A DNA stretch of 64,000 nucleotides from Strongyloides papillosus (lineage: Eukaryota > Nematoda > Chromadorea > Rhabditida > Strongyloididae), in NCBI GenBank assembly GCA_005656395.1, contig SRSI01000079.1, positions 1,550,001-1,614,000 on the forward strand, written 5' to 3'. The notes under the pieces are model-generated. The model was not told the origin of the DNA. It did not search any database and saw only the letters and a program-made list of their open reading frames with translations. Numbering within the stretch: the first letter of the stretch is position 1; every line of letters starts with the position of its first letter. This document shows, one piece after another, positions 29,548-43,491 of this stretch. The position numbers and the translations under genes are program-made.

Positions 29548-32500
29548 CTAATGTGATAATAATAAAAACCAAAATGACATAATTAACATAACAATATTAA
29601 ATGATGTATATGAAGATGATTTTGTTGTTGTAGAAGGACCTTGTGTTGTGGTGGCAGTAGGATTATTTTGGGGTTGTGATGTTGTAGTTACATTATTTGA
29701 TGGTTGTTGAGGCTAAAAAATTTATTTATAATCATTAAAAATATTCTTAACTTACCTGATATTGTGGGAGAAGCGGTTGTCTTGTGATATCAATACCAGA
29801 TGGACGAGAGTAATCACCAGTATTAGAAATAAAGTTAAAAATCATTTGTAATGCTTGAGCTGGTCTGGATGTTGGAACAAAATGACTTCCTCCTTTGACA
29901 GAAAGCAAATCTAAACTGAAGTTTGGTGTCATTTTAAATGACTTCTGGTAACCAGCTAATGTTGGGTAGTATCCAGGTCCATATTGATATGTCCATTCTT
30001 TCCTTGATGAGTAACTTGATCCGTACATTGCTTGAACATCCTTGTACATATCTTCAACGAAGAACTGACTTTCCATCATGCCACAAGCTAAATCTACATC
30101 ACCAGTGTATATTAAAGTTCTAAGAGGATAGTTAAGTTCCATCATTTTCTTGAAAGTATGTTTCAAACTGAAATATTTATATTGTGAAGTATAATTCAAT
30201 GTATCACTACAGAAACTGAATTTTTGTACATAATCTGGAATATGAATGGCATCACGAACATGTACTTGATTTAAATAACTCTCCATTCCATTAGACATAT
30301 AACATTGGAATCCACCTTGAGAGTCCGTTGAAGCATACCTCATTTTAGATAACTGATTAATAAATGCTAGTTGTGCACTTTCTCTCCTGTATCGAGAAGC
30401 ATTCATAGATCTACTTCTTGATTTTCTGTTTCCTCTATCTTTAATTTCTGTTCCAAAACTTGGTACTGTTTGTTCATAACAATTTTGATAAATATTGTAA
30501 ACATCATTTACAACATACCATTTTCTGTATCCAGCAATGTCATTTACTAAATTGGCACAATGAACACTAGTTGGGTCCGAGGGATTTAATGGTGATAAAT
30601 TACCTTCCTCATCCCAACTAACTAATTGATCATAATTACAGAAACCTTGAGCTAATTGATCTTTTGGACAACATTTCTGTAAATTTTCATAATCACTCTT
30701 TCCAAGCAATCCATGGAAGTAAAGAACTTCAGGATTTGTTCTCACGTCCATATACTCAGACAATTCACCATTTCCAATCGCGAATCCCTTGAAATTCAAC
30801 CAATCCATAGTCTTTGCAAAACCGTTAGCCCCAAGTTTTCTGTTCAACAACTCTAATGACAATGTTGGAATATAAACTCCAGCATAACTCTCACCAGTAA
30901 TATAGAAATCATTGTTCTTATATTTTGGAAATACATTAGTAAAGAAATCATATAGAGCATTGGCATTTTCAACAGCTGTCTGGTAGTCATCAATGTTATT
31001 TGAGGGATTTTCTGTTGTGTTATGGTAACTGAAACCAACTTCACGTGGAGATTCAAGGAAGAGGATGTTAGCGAATTTATTCCATGAGTAGACGTTTTCG
31101 TATAATGTTTTGCCATCTGGATTGATGTGGAATGCTCCGATTTCTGTTAATAATGATCCGAGGGAAGAACATCCAGGTCCACCTGTTAACCATAGGAGGA
31201 CGGGATCTTGAGATGGTTGATTTTGTGATTCAATAAACCAATAGTGAAGGTAGTCTCCTTTGTTTGAATTTAAATATCCTGAATATTGGTTGAAGTTTAT
31301 TGCGTATGTCAAACCAGGTAGGTTGTAAATCATGTCAGCATCCATTCTAGAGACAGTTGATGCTTGTGGTTGAGGTGCATTAGAAAGAAGTGGTTGTGTT
31401 TTAGCCATTGGAATTGCTAAACTAAAGTTTCCTGTGTTTTTAACGAAGTTTGTTAGTAATTGTAACATTTGTTGTGAACGATCTTCAGGTACAAAGTGAC
31501 CTGCACCTTTAACAGTTGCCTGATCAATTGAAATTTGATTTATTCTGAAACTTGTCGTGAAACCAGCAATTCTTGGGTAGAAACCAGGGAAATTAAATGT
31601 CCATGGAGCTCTTGGAGATGTCATGGCACCATTATTTACCTTAACCAAGTTTCTGATAAACCATTGATCTCCCAAGAATTCACAAGCCATATCAACATCA
31701 CCATTGTAGATGAGGAATCTCAATGGGTACCCAGAATTTATAATTGAATTGAAAACAGAAGTAGTGTCATTGTGCATCTGAACGTAATGTGCATTCATGT
31801 AATCATTGCAATCCTGCCATACAATTGTTGGCTCAACATGAAGAGCTTGCTTAACATCATCTCTATTGAGGTAAATTGCTGATCCATCGTTACAATAGAA
31901 ACCATTTATTGGATCTGTGCTTTGTAAATTCTGTACAGATCTTTGGTCAATAAAAGTGTAGTTGTTTGTAAGAATTTGACTTCCAATTGAGTAACGAGAT
32001 CTAATGTTTTGGAAATTACTTGTTCCAAATAGAGCACTTCCTTTGACATTCTTAGAATTTGAATATTGACTGTTGGTATTTGAGGAGTAACAATCTTGGT
32101 AGGTATTGTAAACATCATTAGCAGTAGTCCAGACTAAGTTAAAACCAAGTTCTACAACTAAATTAGCACATTTCTGGAAAACAGGATCATTTGATGGTTT
32201 TGGATTGGCATTTCCATAAATGTCAAGGTAAATGTACTTGGTGAAGTCACAAATTTCTGTACTATTACCGTATGGATCGGCTGGACAACAGGAGGAAATT
32301 GCTTTAAACTCATCCAAACCATAGATACCTCTGAAGTAGAGAAGATCAACTGCAGAGTTTACTTGCATAATCTCTGCTAACTCTCCATTACCAATAGCTA
32401 CACCTTGGAAGTTGATATAATTAATATTGTCAGATTTGATGCGTTTTATCAAAGTGTCAGTAAATGTTGGAATGTAGACACCTCCATAACTTTCACCAGT

Positions 32501-35500
32501 AACATAGAATGGTCTGTTCTTGTACTCTGGGAATGTTTGGAAGAAACTCAAAAGTGCAGCAACATTATGTTTGGCTGTTGTTGTGTCATTGTAAGGAACA
32601 TTCATATTACCATCAGTACTATAGGAGAACCCTACACCACGTGGAGATTCGAGGAAAAGAACGTTACCAAGGCGATTCCAGGCATAAGGATTCTCGTATA
32701 ACAAACTACCATCTGGTGAGGCACGGAAAGCTGAAAGTTCGGTCAAAGCACCACCCATTGAAGAACAACCTGGACCACCATTGAACCAGAGGATCAATGG
32801 AGTATTCATTGGATCTGTTTGGTGTTCCGTTAACATGTAATGTAAGAAAATTTGATCTGGTGCACCCATTGAAACGTCATTTTCACTTTTAGCTGAAAGG
32901 TATCCGGAGTATGTTTTGAATGTTGGGGTGAAAGTTATTCCTGGCCATGAGGTAACTAAATTAGCTGATTTGTTATTGAAGATTGGTACATTGTATTGTC
33001 TTAACTCTGGTGGTGGGATAGATTGTTTGTCTTTCTTGTTCAATAATGCGTCCATATGCCTGACGGCTCTGTATTTTTTTGTTTTTGGGGAGCTGGCTGC
33101 AATTGATATTTGTTGTTGAATGCTATATTGAGGCAATAGATTACCCTCGGCAAGATTGTACTCAATACCATATGAGTAGTTTCTATTGTGGAGGAAATTA
33201 TTTATCATTTGAAGAGCTGGTCCAGGACGGTCGAGTGGGACAAGATGTCCGGCTCCTTTAACGGTTAACTGGTCAATTGTGATTTTTCCACCTTGGAATT
33301 GTTTCCAGTAACCAGCTATTTGTTGTCTGAACCACCAAGCATCTCTTTTAACAGAAACACTGTATCTATTCTTAGCTGCTAATTCTTCAATAAACCATTG
33401 GTCAGCCAAAAAGTCGCAAGCAGTATCTACATCACCGTTATAAATTAAAATTCTTAATGGATAATTACTATCAATCATTTGTTGGAATACACTTGAAGTA
33501 TCATCGTATTGGCCAATGTAATTCTCATTAATATCGAGATTACACTCAGCCCATTGTGGAATGTAATCTGGAATATGGAGTGCATCTCTGACATCTTTAG
33601 TGTTGAGGTATGTTGTTGCAGCACTTGAGGCCCAGCAAGCAAATCCTCCCAATGGATCAGAGGAGTAGTCATTAACATTTGGGTTTGGATTCTTTTGGAA
33701 GACGTATTGTCCATTTGCAGATTGGGAGAGGTAATTTTCTTTAAGTTTTCTGGCATTCTTTACTTTTCTTTTTGAGCCAAAGATTACTCCCTTTTGTTGG
33801 TAGCAATCTTGGTACATGTTGTAGACATCTAATTTGTCGGAGTTTTCCCAATTCCAGAAGGAGTATTTAGCGACAAGTGTTCCACATTTGTCTCCAGGGA
33901 CTTTAGAAACTGGGTTTCCATATTGGTCGAATGTTATGAACTGAGAGAAGTCACAGAAAGCAAGTTCTTGATAGGTATGATCTGGACAGCAACTTCTTAA
34001 GGCAGACCAATCTTCAACACCAAGGATACCGTGGAAGTAAAGATTTGCAATTGTTGATGAAATAGATTTTTTACTCGACAGTTCTCCGTTACCGATAGCC
34101 ATACCTTTGAGGTTACAGGCTGCGAAATTGCCTCCTTGAATTTCTTTGATAAGTCTTGCAGTCAATGTTGGTCCATAGATTCCTAAGAAAAATAAGTTAA
34201 GAAAAAATCTATAAGTCTTACCTCCATATGATTCGGCAGCAACGTAGAAATCTCTTCCGGCATACTCTGGATAGACTGTGTAGAAATCTTTTAAGGCCAA
34301 GTAGTTGTCTTCGACAGTTAAGGCATCGTTATAAATAGTACCATTATTTTCAGTCTTATTTTGCCATGAAAATCCTACATTTCTTGGAGCTTCTAAGAAC
34401 AAGATGTTTGCTTTAGTATTCCATGAGTATACGTTATCGTATAATGTTTTACCATCAGGGTTTACATGTAAAGGTCCAAGTTCTGTTAAGAGTCCTGAGA
34501 CACTGGAGCAACCTATAAAAAAAGTACAAATTTGTGGATTATCTTTGTTTGTCGTTACCTGGTCCTCCATTCAACCAAAGAATGAGTGGTGCTTTTTCTG
34601 GATCGATTTTTGATTCAACAAACCAGTAATGAAGGTAATTTCCCTTAATTCCTTGAAGGTATCCAGAATATTGGTTAAAGTCTATATTAACCGTAAGTCC
34701 AGGTAAGTTTGTAATTAGATCGTTTTGTTTACGAGTTTTAGGTTGAAGAGGTTGTGGTTGATATTGAGAAAGTAAAGGTTTTGGGGAGATGGAGACTTTA
34801 AGAGGAGTGCTATAGCTGGAGCGGCTGATGAAATTAGATAATGCTTGGAGCATTGGGCCAGGGCGATCACGAGGAACGAAATGACCAGCACCTTTAACGG
34901 TGACAAGATCAAATGATTGTCCATTGAGATTGAATTGTTTGACGAATCCTCCAACTTTTGGAATAGCTCCTGGAACTTGAGTATAATTCCAGGAGTTGTA
35001 TTCAGATTTAACTGTCATTCCTGTGGCTCCTGCTAATTCTTCCATGAACCATTGGTCACCGAGGAAATTACAGACAGAGTCAACATCTCCGTTGTATAAC
35101 ATAATGTTAACTTTGTACCCGGTAGCAACAATTTGTTTGAAGATTGGTGTCATATCGGGGTATTGTACTTGGTATTTATCGAAGCTTGCTGAACAGTCAC
35201 TCCATGTTCCAGACTTTACTTTTGTAATATCAACATGTATAGCATCTTGAACATCTTTTCTGTTTAAGTATACAGCCTTGGCATCTGAGGCAAAACATGG
35301 GAATCCACCTAAATTATCAGTTGACATGGTATTGTACAAAGAAAATTGGTCAACGAATGGTTTTGATTCAACATATGAAACGGGATTAGCATCATATTTA
35401 CGTTGGGTATCTTGAAGTAAGAATCTTCTCCATAAAGATAGGTGGTTTACATCACTCTTCTTCATACTGTTTGTTGAAATTTGTTCATTATAACATACAA

Positions 35501-36577
35501 GGTAGTTATTGTAGGCATCATTTAGGAAGACACCAGGAATTCTGGATGGTGGATATGAGTTAGCGGGATCATATGCCCATAAGTAGACAACTGAATAATT
35601 GTAAATTAAATTTGCGCAATTCTGTTTAACAGTATCAGTGTAATTATTAGGGTATAAGTTTCCATATTGGTCAAGGGTTAAATAGTTGTAGAAGTTACAC
35701 TTGTACAAGGGTTGTGAAGAATCACAACATTGTGAAAGAGCTGTATATTCGGAGAATTCCAATGCACCACGAATGTAATTTAAGTTGATGTAACTGTTAA
35801 CTTGTTGTTTTTGTGATAAAATACCATTACCAATAGCAATACCTTTCAAGGTAAGGTTTAGTTGATTTGATTGGATTAGGTTAATTAATTTAAGTCCAAG
35901 TGTTGGTAAATATACTCCTAAAAGTTTTTATTTAAATATATTTTTTTTAGAAATTTAAATATTACCTCCATAAGATTCCCCTGTAATGTAAAAATCACGA
36001 CCATTGTACTCTGGAAATCTTTGCAAAAATTGTACAATACTATCAGCGTTATCTTGGGCTGTCTAATGATGATAAGATTAATTAAAAGGAAGGGCAATAT
36101 ACTTACTTGATCATCACTCCAAGTATAGTTCCCTGTACCGTAGGAGAAGCCAACATCTCTTGGTGATTCGAGGTAGAGGATGTTTCCTAATTTGTTCCAT
36201 GAGAAGACATTTTCGAATAATGTGTTTCCATCAGGATTAGGGTAAGCAAATCCATTTTCTTCAAAACTTCCACCCAAACTACTACATCCTGGAATTGAAA
36301 AATTATATGAGTATGAAATTTAGATAGAAAGAAAAATACCTGGACCACCATTCAACCACAAGATCAAGGGATCATTTGCTGGACTGGATTGTGATTCCAC
36401 AAGCCAATAATGCATAAAACTATTAGAAGATGTAGGTAAATAACCGGAGAATTGTTTAAAGTTAATATTAAAAGTCAAACCAGGTAAGCTCTTGATTTCA
36501 TCGTCCCATTTAGTAGATGATAGAACGCTTCCCAGAAGCAGGAATGCCAATAGGGCCAAGTTACGTAGCGTAAACAT
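29548..36577 (-). CDS. Four-domain serine carboxypeptidase (S10), signal peptide and C-terminal anchor
   Basis: Seven exons: 36340-36577, 36107-36288, 35966-36062, 34559-35917, 34222-34512, 29756-34182, 29548-29712; 2252 residues; all phases agree. After a signal peptide (1-20) come four S10 domains, about 25-560, 575-1110, 1130-1660 and 1673-2190. Each opens with a PG[LI]T-x-FxxxSGYL motif and has GGPGCSS. The nucleophile motifs are GESYGG, AESYGG, GESYGG and GESYAG, the Asp motifs YNGDVD (three) and YTGDVD, and the His motifs GAGHFVP, GAGHLVP, GAGHFVP and GGSHFVP. All four triads therefore look complete. S10 enzymes remove C-terminal residues at acidic pH. The last exon adds a Thr/Gln/Pro-rich stalk and a hydrophobic end ([16 protein letters not shown]), probably a GPI signal. 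The layout and length match the C. elegans giant carboxypeptidase K10C2.1. Gut lumen or surface digestion is likely. Confidence 0.93.
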
Positions 36578-38540
36578 AATAAACTATACCAATTGTAAAA
36601 TTTTTTTTATCATCCAATTTTTAGGAAGGAATTAAGGGGAGTTTGGACAAGAATAAGACGATGGACTAATTACGACTTTTTATATTGTGGTTATGTTGAT
36701 ATGTATAATTATCACATTGCTATAAAAAGATTTTTGCTCTGTACAGTGATAAGATATGAAATTGTGTTATCAGTTTTCTAAGAATTGTTTTCTAGTAGAA
36801 ATATGTTGGGAAAAAATTATTTTTCTTTGTTGGTTTAATTGATATTTTTTTGTTTATTTGTGACTCCCAAAATGTAAATAATTTTTTTAATTTGAAAGTT
36901 AAATAAAGTTTTGTTTATTCTTGGGTTTAAATTGAGTACAAAATGATGCAACATTAATTTTCTGAATTTTTACGACTTTGTTTGTAGTGATAAGAAATGA
37001 TATTACAAAGTATTGTTATAATGTTAATGATAATATATTGCTCAATCAAAACTCTTAATTTACACTTCATCATTTCCGATTGCTTTTGATCTTGTGTCAT
37101 ACTTGAAATTGACATTCATAGTCATTCTCCAAAATACCTTTATTTTAACTGAACATACTTATAATTATAATATTCTATCATTATTAAAATGAAAAAAGAT
37201 AATCTTATACAAATATTTCCTGTAGAAATTATCAAAATAATTAATTTTTAAAACGATTAAAATATTATACAAATTATAAGAAGCTATTTCTTATGTAAGA
37301 ATGGTATTATATATAAAGTAAGAAAGATAAAATTTGTATTGGTAAGAGTGATGTAATTATACTAATTTAAGCATACATTAAAAATCACCAATACTGATAA
37401 AGGTCTCCATTCTTGATAATGAAATTATTCTCTTTTTCATATGTTTTAGAAGTGAATAAAGAGTTTTGATAGATAGATTACTAGGTAGAAATTTGTAGTT
37501 TAATTGTATTAAGTAATGGGACAGTAAGTTTGATTAGACTAATGATTTGAAGTAATGATAATTTTGTTAAAATTATTATCTTTTACACTATTATTTTTCC
37601 TAGTTGATTAAAATTATCTTATAAATTTGAAAAACATTAGTACAGTTCCATAATCTTCTTTTAAACAAAAAAGTAATCCACTGATATATTTCGATATTGA
37701 AAATATATAGAAACATAAAATTTTGTATCAAATAAAATAAAAATAAATGATAATTCAAATGTTATTGGAAAAAGTATATTCAAAAGATTCAGATATGTTT
37801 GTGAAATTTAGATCATTGTACTTTATTGAAAGTTATGTTTTGTTAGATATGTTTTATCTAAGTATTTTATATTTTATGATATCCTTGTGAAAATATAAGA
37901 TTGCTATAAAATTATGTTATTTTATTTTTATGTTCTTTAATGTTTTAATACATTCATTTGTTTTGAAAAAGGGTATAGTACAAAGAATCTTGTACTTTAG
38001 TAACTTTATACACAACTTAACCAATAAGAAAGTGCTTGAACATTATGTAAGTATGACTTAATATTTACTATGTTATCATTCAAATATGTCTCCATAAATA
38101 TTTTTTAATGTGGTAAAATAATAGATAGAAGTATTTTAATATTCTGCATTTAATTTGACATTTAAATTACCATTAATCTATCACAAATCTTTTTATCTAA
38201 CGTCAAAGATAATTAAATATTTTTTAATGTTCAGTGACTTATCAACTTATAAAAGACTATTAATTAAGTAATTTAGTTGATTAATTAGATTATTAAAATT
38301 TAAACATACTAATGATAAAATAATATTCTTTAACTTTTGTAAACAACCTAATATTAATAGGTGTAATTCTTAAGAGTTTATTGGCAATTAAACTTTTGGA
38401 AATGATGTTAACTTATCTACTTATTTATCAAATAATAAAAAAAAATAAAATGACATTTTAGAAGAAACGTATATAATAATAATAGTTAAAAAGCTTATCA
38501 TTTACTGTTTTTTATAATGACTAAATTCCGTAGTCAACAG
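36578..38540. other. Long intergenic region upstream of the carboxypeptidase
   Basis: AT-rich, about 2 kb, with two GATA-type sites near the carboxypeptidase start. No gene, RNA or clear repeat could be supported. Confidence 0.45.
36746..36754 (+). promoter_or_regulatory. GATA site TGATAAGA upstream of the carboxypeptidase gene
   Basis: GTGATAAGA lies about 170 bases upstream of the ATG at 36577; a second TGATAAGA occurs near 36988. TGATAAG is the site of the intestinal GATA factors (ELT-2/ELT-7 in C. elegans). The match is short and the region AT-rich, so this is suggestive only. Confidence 0.4.
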
Positions 38541-39540
38541 TTAAGTGGCTAAACTTGTAGTTTTTGTAGTTGTAACTTTATTAACAACATGTGGAACACA
38601 GGGTAATTCAAGGAAATGTCTTCTAATTAGTTTGTTCTTCCACAACGCAAAAGGGAATGGGAGAATTATTGATATACACACGGTTAAATAAAATGCATCC
38701 AAACAGACATTTTTGAAGTTACATTCCAGGTTCATGAAAAAAGATACAACAAGGAGGGCGTTTGGTAGTACACCAAAAATAAGGAAAAACAACATTGACC
38801 AACACATGAAACTGCATATGTTTCTTCTAAATTTTTCCTCCGATGACATGTGACGGATATGGCTTCTGGTCTTGAAAAAAGTTGCTATTACCACAATCAT
38901 AATAACTGCTGTGAGAAAGCAATGGAAATCTTGGAAAACAGGAGTCCAGTTATTGTAAATTACACAGAATCCAGGATATGGTTGTGTGCGTCCTCTACCT
39001 ATTAACATCATACAAGCAGCTAAAAATGAAATAGATAAGATGCCAAAACCAAGGGAAATCTTGACGTGTTTATTATCAACATGTCTCATGAAAAATATTG
39101 GATAAACTATAGATATAGCAAAAGTAACAATTTCAACAGCGTAAGCACCTTGAAAAAGATTGACAATGGTGACATCTATTATGGATCTTCCAAGACACAC
39201 ATTTTCAGATGTAAAAAACCAATTACTGTCAAAGTAGCATAAATTAATAGCTGAGAAGGCGAAGTTTCTTACAGCTAAAAAGTTAAAATATTACAAACAT
39301 TAATAAAGGTAAGTGGTAAATTATTATCATACCTAAGATTACCCCAGCAAAATTACTATAAAGTCTAATACAATTATACAATGATTGTTTATATAGACCA
39401 TTGTTAATGTTAACTATGATTTCCAAAGTATTAAAGATTAAAGCTATTACTCCGAAAATAAACATGATAATATTGTAGAATGAGCTACTTTCTAGGGACA
39501 TAAATTCTTCGTTGATGTGTACTTTAAAGAAGTTCTTCAT
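38541..39540 (-). CDS. Nematode chemoreceptor-like 7TM protein (paralog 1)
   Basis: Two exons, 39333-39540 and 38541-39274, phase 1; 313 residues. Hydrophobic helices recur through the chain: FYNIIMFIFGVIALIFNTLE, then AVRNFAFSAINLCYF, IVTFAISIVYPIFFM, ISLGFGILSISFLAACMMLI, FLTAVIMIVVIATFF, FMCWSMLFFLIFGVLPNALL and FYLTVCISIILPFPFALWKN, seven in all. The chain has no signal peptide. The last helix is followed by KNKLIRRHF and a short tail, a position typical of receptor C termini. It shares intron position and motifs (SLYNCIRLYSN, ALWKNK[LI][IV][RK][RK]HF) with the genes at 40047 and 50174. The start chosen is the ATG at 39540, matching the paralogs; another lies at 39564. I cannot assign it to a named sr family. 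Confidence 0.72.
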
Positions 39541-40046
39541 TATTCTATATATTTTTAGAATCACAAAAAAATAGAAGATTGAAAAATAAGTTTAAAAATG
39601 TATTTATTTTTTTTTAAATATTCTTAGTTTTATTATGGTTAATAATTTAAAAGAAATATTAAATTATATAACTTAATTATAAATCATAATTCTATATGAA
39701 ATGTCATAAATATTTTATTAGATTCATTATATGATAAATTTGTTAAGAAGTAATTAACAGTTTTTTCTCTTTTCTAAAGTTATAAATTATATGAAATCTT
39801 TGAGTGTTTACTAAATTGAGAGAGAACTTAACCCTAATGGCAATTGAGGTAGAGATAAAAAAATACGCAGGTGTTTTAGCTACTGAATTTTATGAGTTTC
39901 ACTGTTATTTTCTATAAAGAAATAGTCTATGAAATTTCAAAAAAGATTATCAATATCTTTTAAAAGTTAATTTGTTTGAGTAATGTAATATGTAATATAA
40001 AGAAAACAATTATAATCACTCCTACATAATTAAGTTTATAATTATG
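39541..40046. other. Intergenic between receptor paralogs
   Basis: AT-rich upstream and downstream flanks; nothing else seen. Confidence 0.45.
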
Positions 40047-41083
40047 TTATCTCCTAATAACTTCAATTTTACTTAAGCTTCCTCGTGACGTTATCCTTCT
40101 AATTATATTAATCTCCAAGAAGTGTTTCTTGATTATTTTATTCTTCCATAATGCAAACGGAAATGGTATTATTTGTGAGACGGTAACTGATACATAAAAT
40201 AAGTCTAAGAATGTTTTTCTTAACTCTCTTTCGAGATCAAAGAGTTTTGTTATGACCATAAAGAAGTTTGGCCCACTCCAGAAGCAGAGGAAAAAGAGTA
40301 ATGTCCATCTTATGAAACTACAAACATTCCTCCTTGCTTCATCGTCTTTTTTGTTTTTCTTGCTTAACTTATGCATAGATATGGTTGTTATAAGAAATGC
40401 TATCAGAAGTAGTATTGTAATTATTGTTGTAGAGGCCCAATGATAGTAGTGATAATATATTGTCCATATCTCATAAACAATACATCTTGGAAGAGCTTTC
40501 GGTATTGAACGGTCTTTTTTAAGTAATAACGTTGCAGGAACTATTGATGCAATCAAGATGTAGATACAAATGCATTTTTTGACAATAACTCTATCTAAGT
40601 ATATCATGTAGAAGAGGGGGAAAACAATTGAAACGGCGAATATGAAGCATTCTGAACTATATGATATTTGAAAAAGGTGAACAAAAAAAATATCTAAAAT
40701 CCCTCTGTATTTACATACTTCCTTTGAAAACATTAGTGGGTGATTTCCTAGAGGTGAAAAGTTTATCAATGACATAACTATATGACGTCCAGCTATTTTT
40801 TTTGATTACAAAAAAAGTAAATAGTAAATAAAAAGATTAAAGATAATTACAACTTACAAAGAACTGAGTTACCTATATTTGAGTATAGACGTAAGCAGTT
40901 GTAAAGAGATTGATTGTAAAGTTTATGTTTAATATTTATGTAGCATTCAGTGGTGTTAAATATCATTGATATGGTTCCGAGAACGAACATAGTAATATTG
41001 TAAATTCCAATGGCTTCGAGTGATATTCCTGTTGATCCGATTGTCGGTACGGGTGGAGGTCTTGTTTCATCTTCAGGATTCAT
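40047..41083 (-). CDS. Nematode chemoreceptor-like 7TM protein (paralog 2)
   Basis: Two exons, 40858-41083 and 40047-40792, phase 1; 323 residues. The N terminus MNPEDETRPPPVPTIGSTGI is longer and proline-rich compared with the paralogs. Helices include IYNITMFVLGTISMIFNTTE, ECFIFAVSIVFPLFYMIYLD, ICIYILIASIVPATLLL, TTIITILLLIAFLITTISM, FIRWTLLFFLCFWSGPNFFM and FYVSVTVSQIIPFPFALWKN. The tail has KNKIIKKHFLEINIIRRITS. It is head-to-tail with the paralog at 38541 and shares its intron position, pointing to local tandem duplication. Probably a seven-helix receptor of sensory neurons by analogy with nematode chemoreceptors; ligand unknown. Confidence 0.72.
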
Positions 41084-43110
41084 AAAAATACAGGAAAAAA
41101 TAAATATTTCCAGAGAATGCCATCATAATTTTTATTTCAACGTATTTTATTCTTGTTTTTAATTTGCTTATAATAAACTAATTTTGCCCTAAACTTCCAA
41201 TGTATGTAAATAAGTAAGGTAATTAATGTTTATTCAAATTCAATAAGAAAATATAATAAAATATCATTAAATAAATAATAAAATTGTGTTAATGATAAGG
41301 TAGAATTTAAAGATTAATCGTATAATAAATATTTATTAAAAAAATAATTAGTACCCTTTATTTAAAGGAGAAGAAAATGATTCATATTTCAAGGATCACT
41401 TTTATAGAAAATATTTATGTGGTAGAAAAAAATATGACAATTTTGATAAATTGGGAATCTAAAAATAGATATAGAATTACTATAAATATCTCTGATCATT
41501 ATTAGTCTAAAAAAAGAAGAGAATGTATGTTATTTTTGATTAAGTTACAAAAAATACCTAAGAACACTTTTTGTAGGTTATTATGATAAGATTGATCATT
41601 TAAAAACACATATTTGACAATTATAAAAATAAATTAACCAAATCATTTTGTTATGATATCATTTTATCACATTTAACCATTTTTTTACTACATGTACTTG
41701 ACAAATAAATTATATTTAATTACAAACTATTAATAATTTATAGTATCTTATTTATAGGAAAAAAGTAACACTGATATTAATCAGTTCAAATAATGATGTA
41801 ATGATCACACTTAACTTTATTAATTAATTGTATTTACAATGGTTATATATATTTTTTGATTAATTTTGATTGAGTATGTCATGAAATATATATAGAATTC
41901 TATAAATAAAAAATCAAGAGACTGTAAATATTTATATCTCTTGAAAATAACTTTAAATCACGTTTATTTTTTGTTATTTATTAAATATTAAATCAATAAG
42001 TTTCACTAAGAAAAGTTCGTTTCATGTAAATACAAACTTAAAGACTATTGAAAAATGAATATTCTGTTATCAATTATTAAATATATATTTATTTATTTTA
42101 TTAGTAAGAAAAAATTAATCTGCTTACTACTATTTTTTTAACAATCTCAATTAGCAAATAGAAAAATAAATCAAATGTAGGTTTACAAAAAAAAATTCAA
42201 CAGTAAATATGTTATATATAATGTATCTTTTAATTTTTTATTGACAGTCTTAACAAGCATCATATCATATATACATACATTAAAGAGTAGTGAATTTTGT
42301 GTTATCATCATCATAGAAGATTTTAATCTCAATTATTATTTACTTTTGTTTATCCTTTAAGACATAAGTGAATTATTTATTTATTGTTTTTTTAATGTAC
42401 TAATTATTTAATGATTTTACACTTTTTATTATATAAGTGATTCTTTTCTAGAATTTCAAGTAATATAGAAATTTTATTTGATGTTTATTTCCTTTTGTTT
42501 GTCAAGTGACGAAAGTTTACTGTTCGATTTCATAATATTATCTTTTCTTATATTTTATTGTTTTTTTATATATTAAAATACCTGTAAATGATAGATGATT
42601 AAAAAAATTAATACAACAAAAGATTGAATTTCAAAACTTTTACTATAAATGAAAAAAAACAATAATTTATAAAAAAAATATTTTTATTTCTACTATAAAT
42701 ATATCTGTAACTATCGAAACTTGATTATATTTACAGAATTTTTTTGTGTCTTATTTATATACAGATAGCAAAAAAAAGTGTTTTTATATAAACAATAAAA
42801 GTCCCTTTTAGTTGAAAAGATGGTAGATCAAAAAAATTTTGATGAGTTATGTCTTCTTTACAACTTTTTTTTTCTATAACTAACATTTGCTTATTAGTTG
42901 TGTCTTGATTCAATTTACAAATGAAGATCATTTAAAGTTTTATTGTTCTTATATTTTTTTGAAAGGCAATGGTGTGCGTGTGACTCGGCAAATTAAGTTC
43001 AAGATTAGAAACAGACAGTATTGAATGATGGAGAGTGAGATGGTGTTAGAGTTCAAACGTGACGTCTTCAAAAAACATAATTATACGTCATTCCATTATT
43101 AGATATGCTT
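41084..43110. other. Long AT-rich intergenic region
   Basis: About 2 kb of AT-rich sequence with no gene, RNA or ordered repeat. 42965-43075 is GC-richer and lies in the 3' flank of the 43111 gene; it could be UTR. Confidence 0.4.
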
Positions 43111-43491
43111 CTATTTCGGTGGTTGATCAGTTGAAGCAAATATGTGTGATTTTAATTTCGCAATATTTTGATGGAAATTATCTTTTAGTGATGATAGAGA
43201 TATATTTGAATCAATTTCAATATCTATAGAGACACTTTTACCGTTATACTTCTGAGCAAACATTTTTCTTTTCCTTTCAACATTGGTCTGGAATCTTGGG
43301 GGTTCTTTATTAGATGAGTCGTTTGAAATAATAGTTGGTATTTGGTAGTCAATGGATAGTGATTCTCTCATCTTAGATAATAATAGATTACTAGTGGACT
43401 TAATAAAATTATTGCTAGATGTGTTTTCATCTCCAAGAACAATCTTGGCGAATGGTTGAGGAAAATGTTCGAGAGGAATCTCAAAAATCAT
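43111..43491 (-). CDS. Orphan protein, 126 residues
   Basis: A single open frame starting MIFEIPLEHFPQPFAKIVLG, with balanced composition (Ser/Asn-rich middle, KRKMFAQKYNGKSVSIDIEI, ending STDQPPK). No signal peptide, transmembrane helix or recognised domain. About 200-300 bases upstream of the ATG a GC-richer patch with CACACCC motifs (about 43735-43765) could be its promoter. The composition is more protein-like than other frames of this length nearby. Function unknown. Confidence 0.55.
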   Translation of the reverse strand: MIFEIPLEHFPQPFAKIVLGDENTSSNNFIKSTSNLLLSKMRESLSIDYQIPTIISNDSSNKEPPRFQTNVERKRKMFAQKYNGKSVSIDIEIDSNISLSSLKDNFHQNIAKLKSHIFASTDQPPK

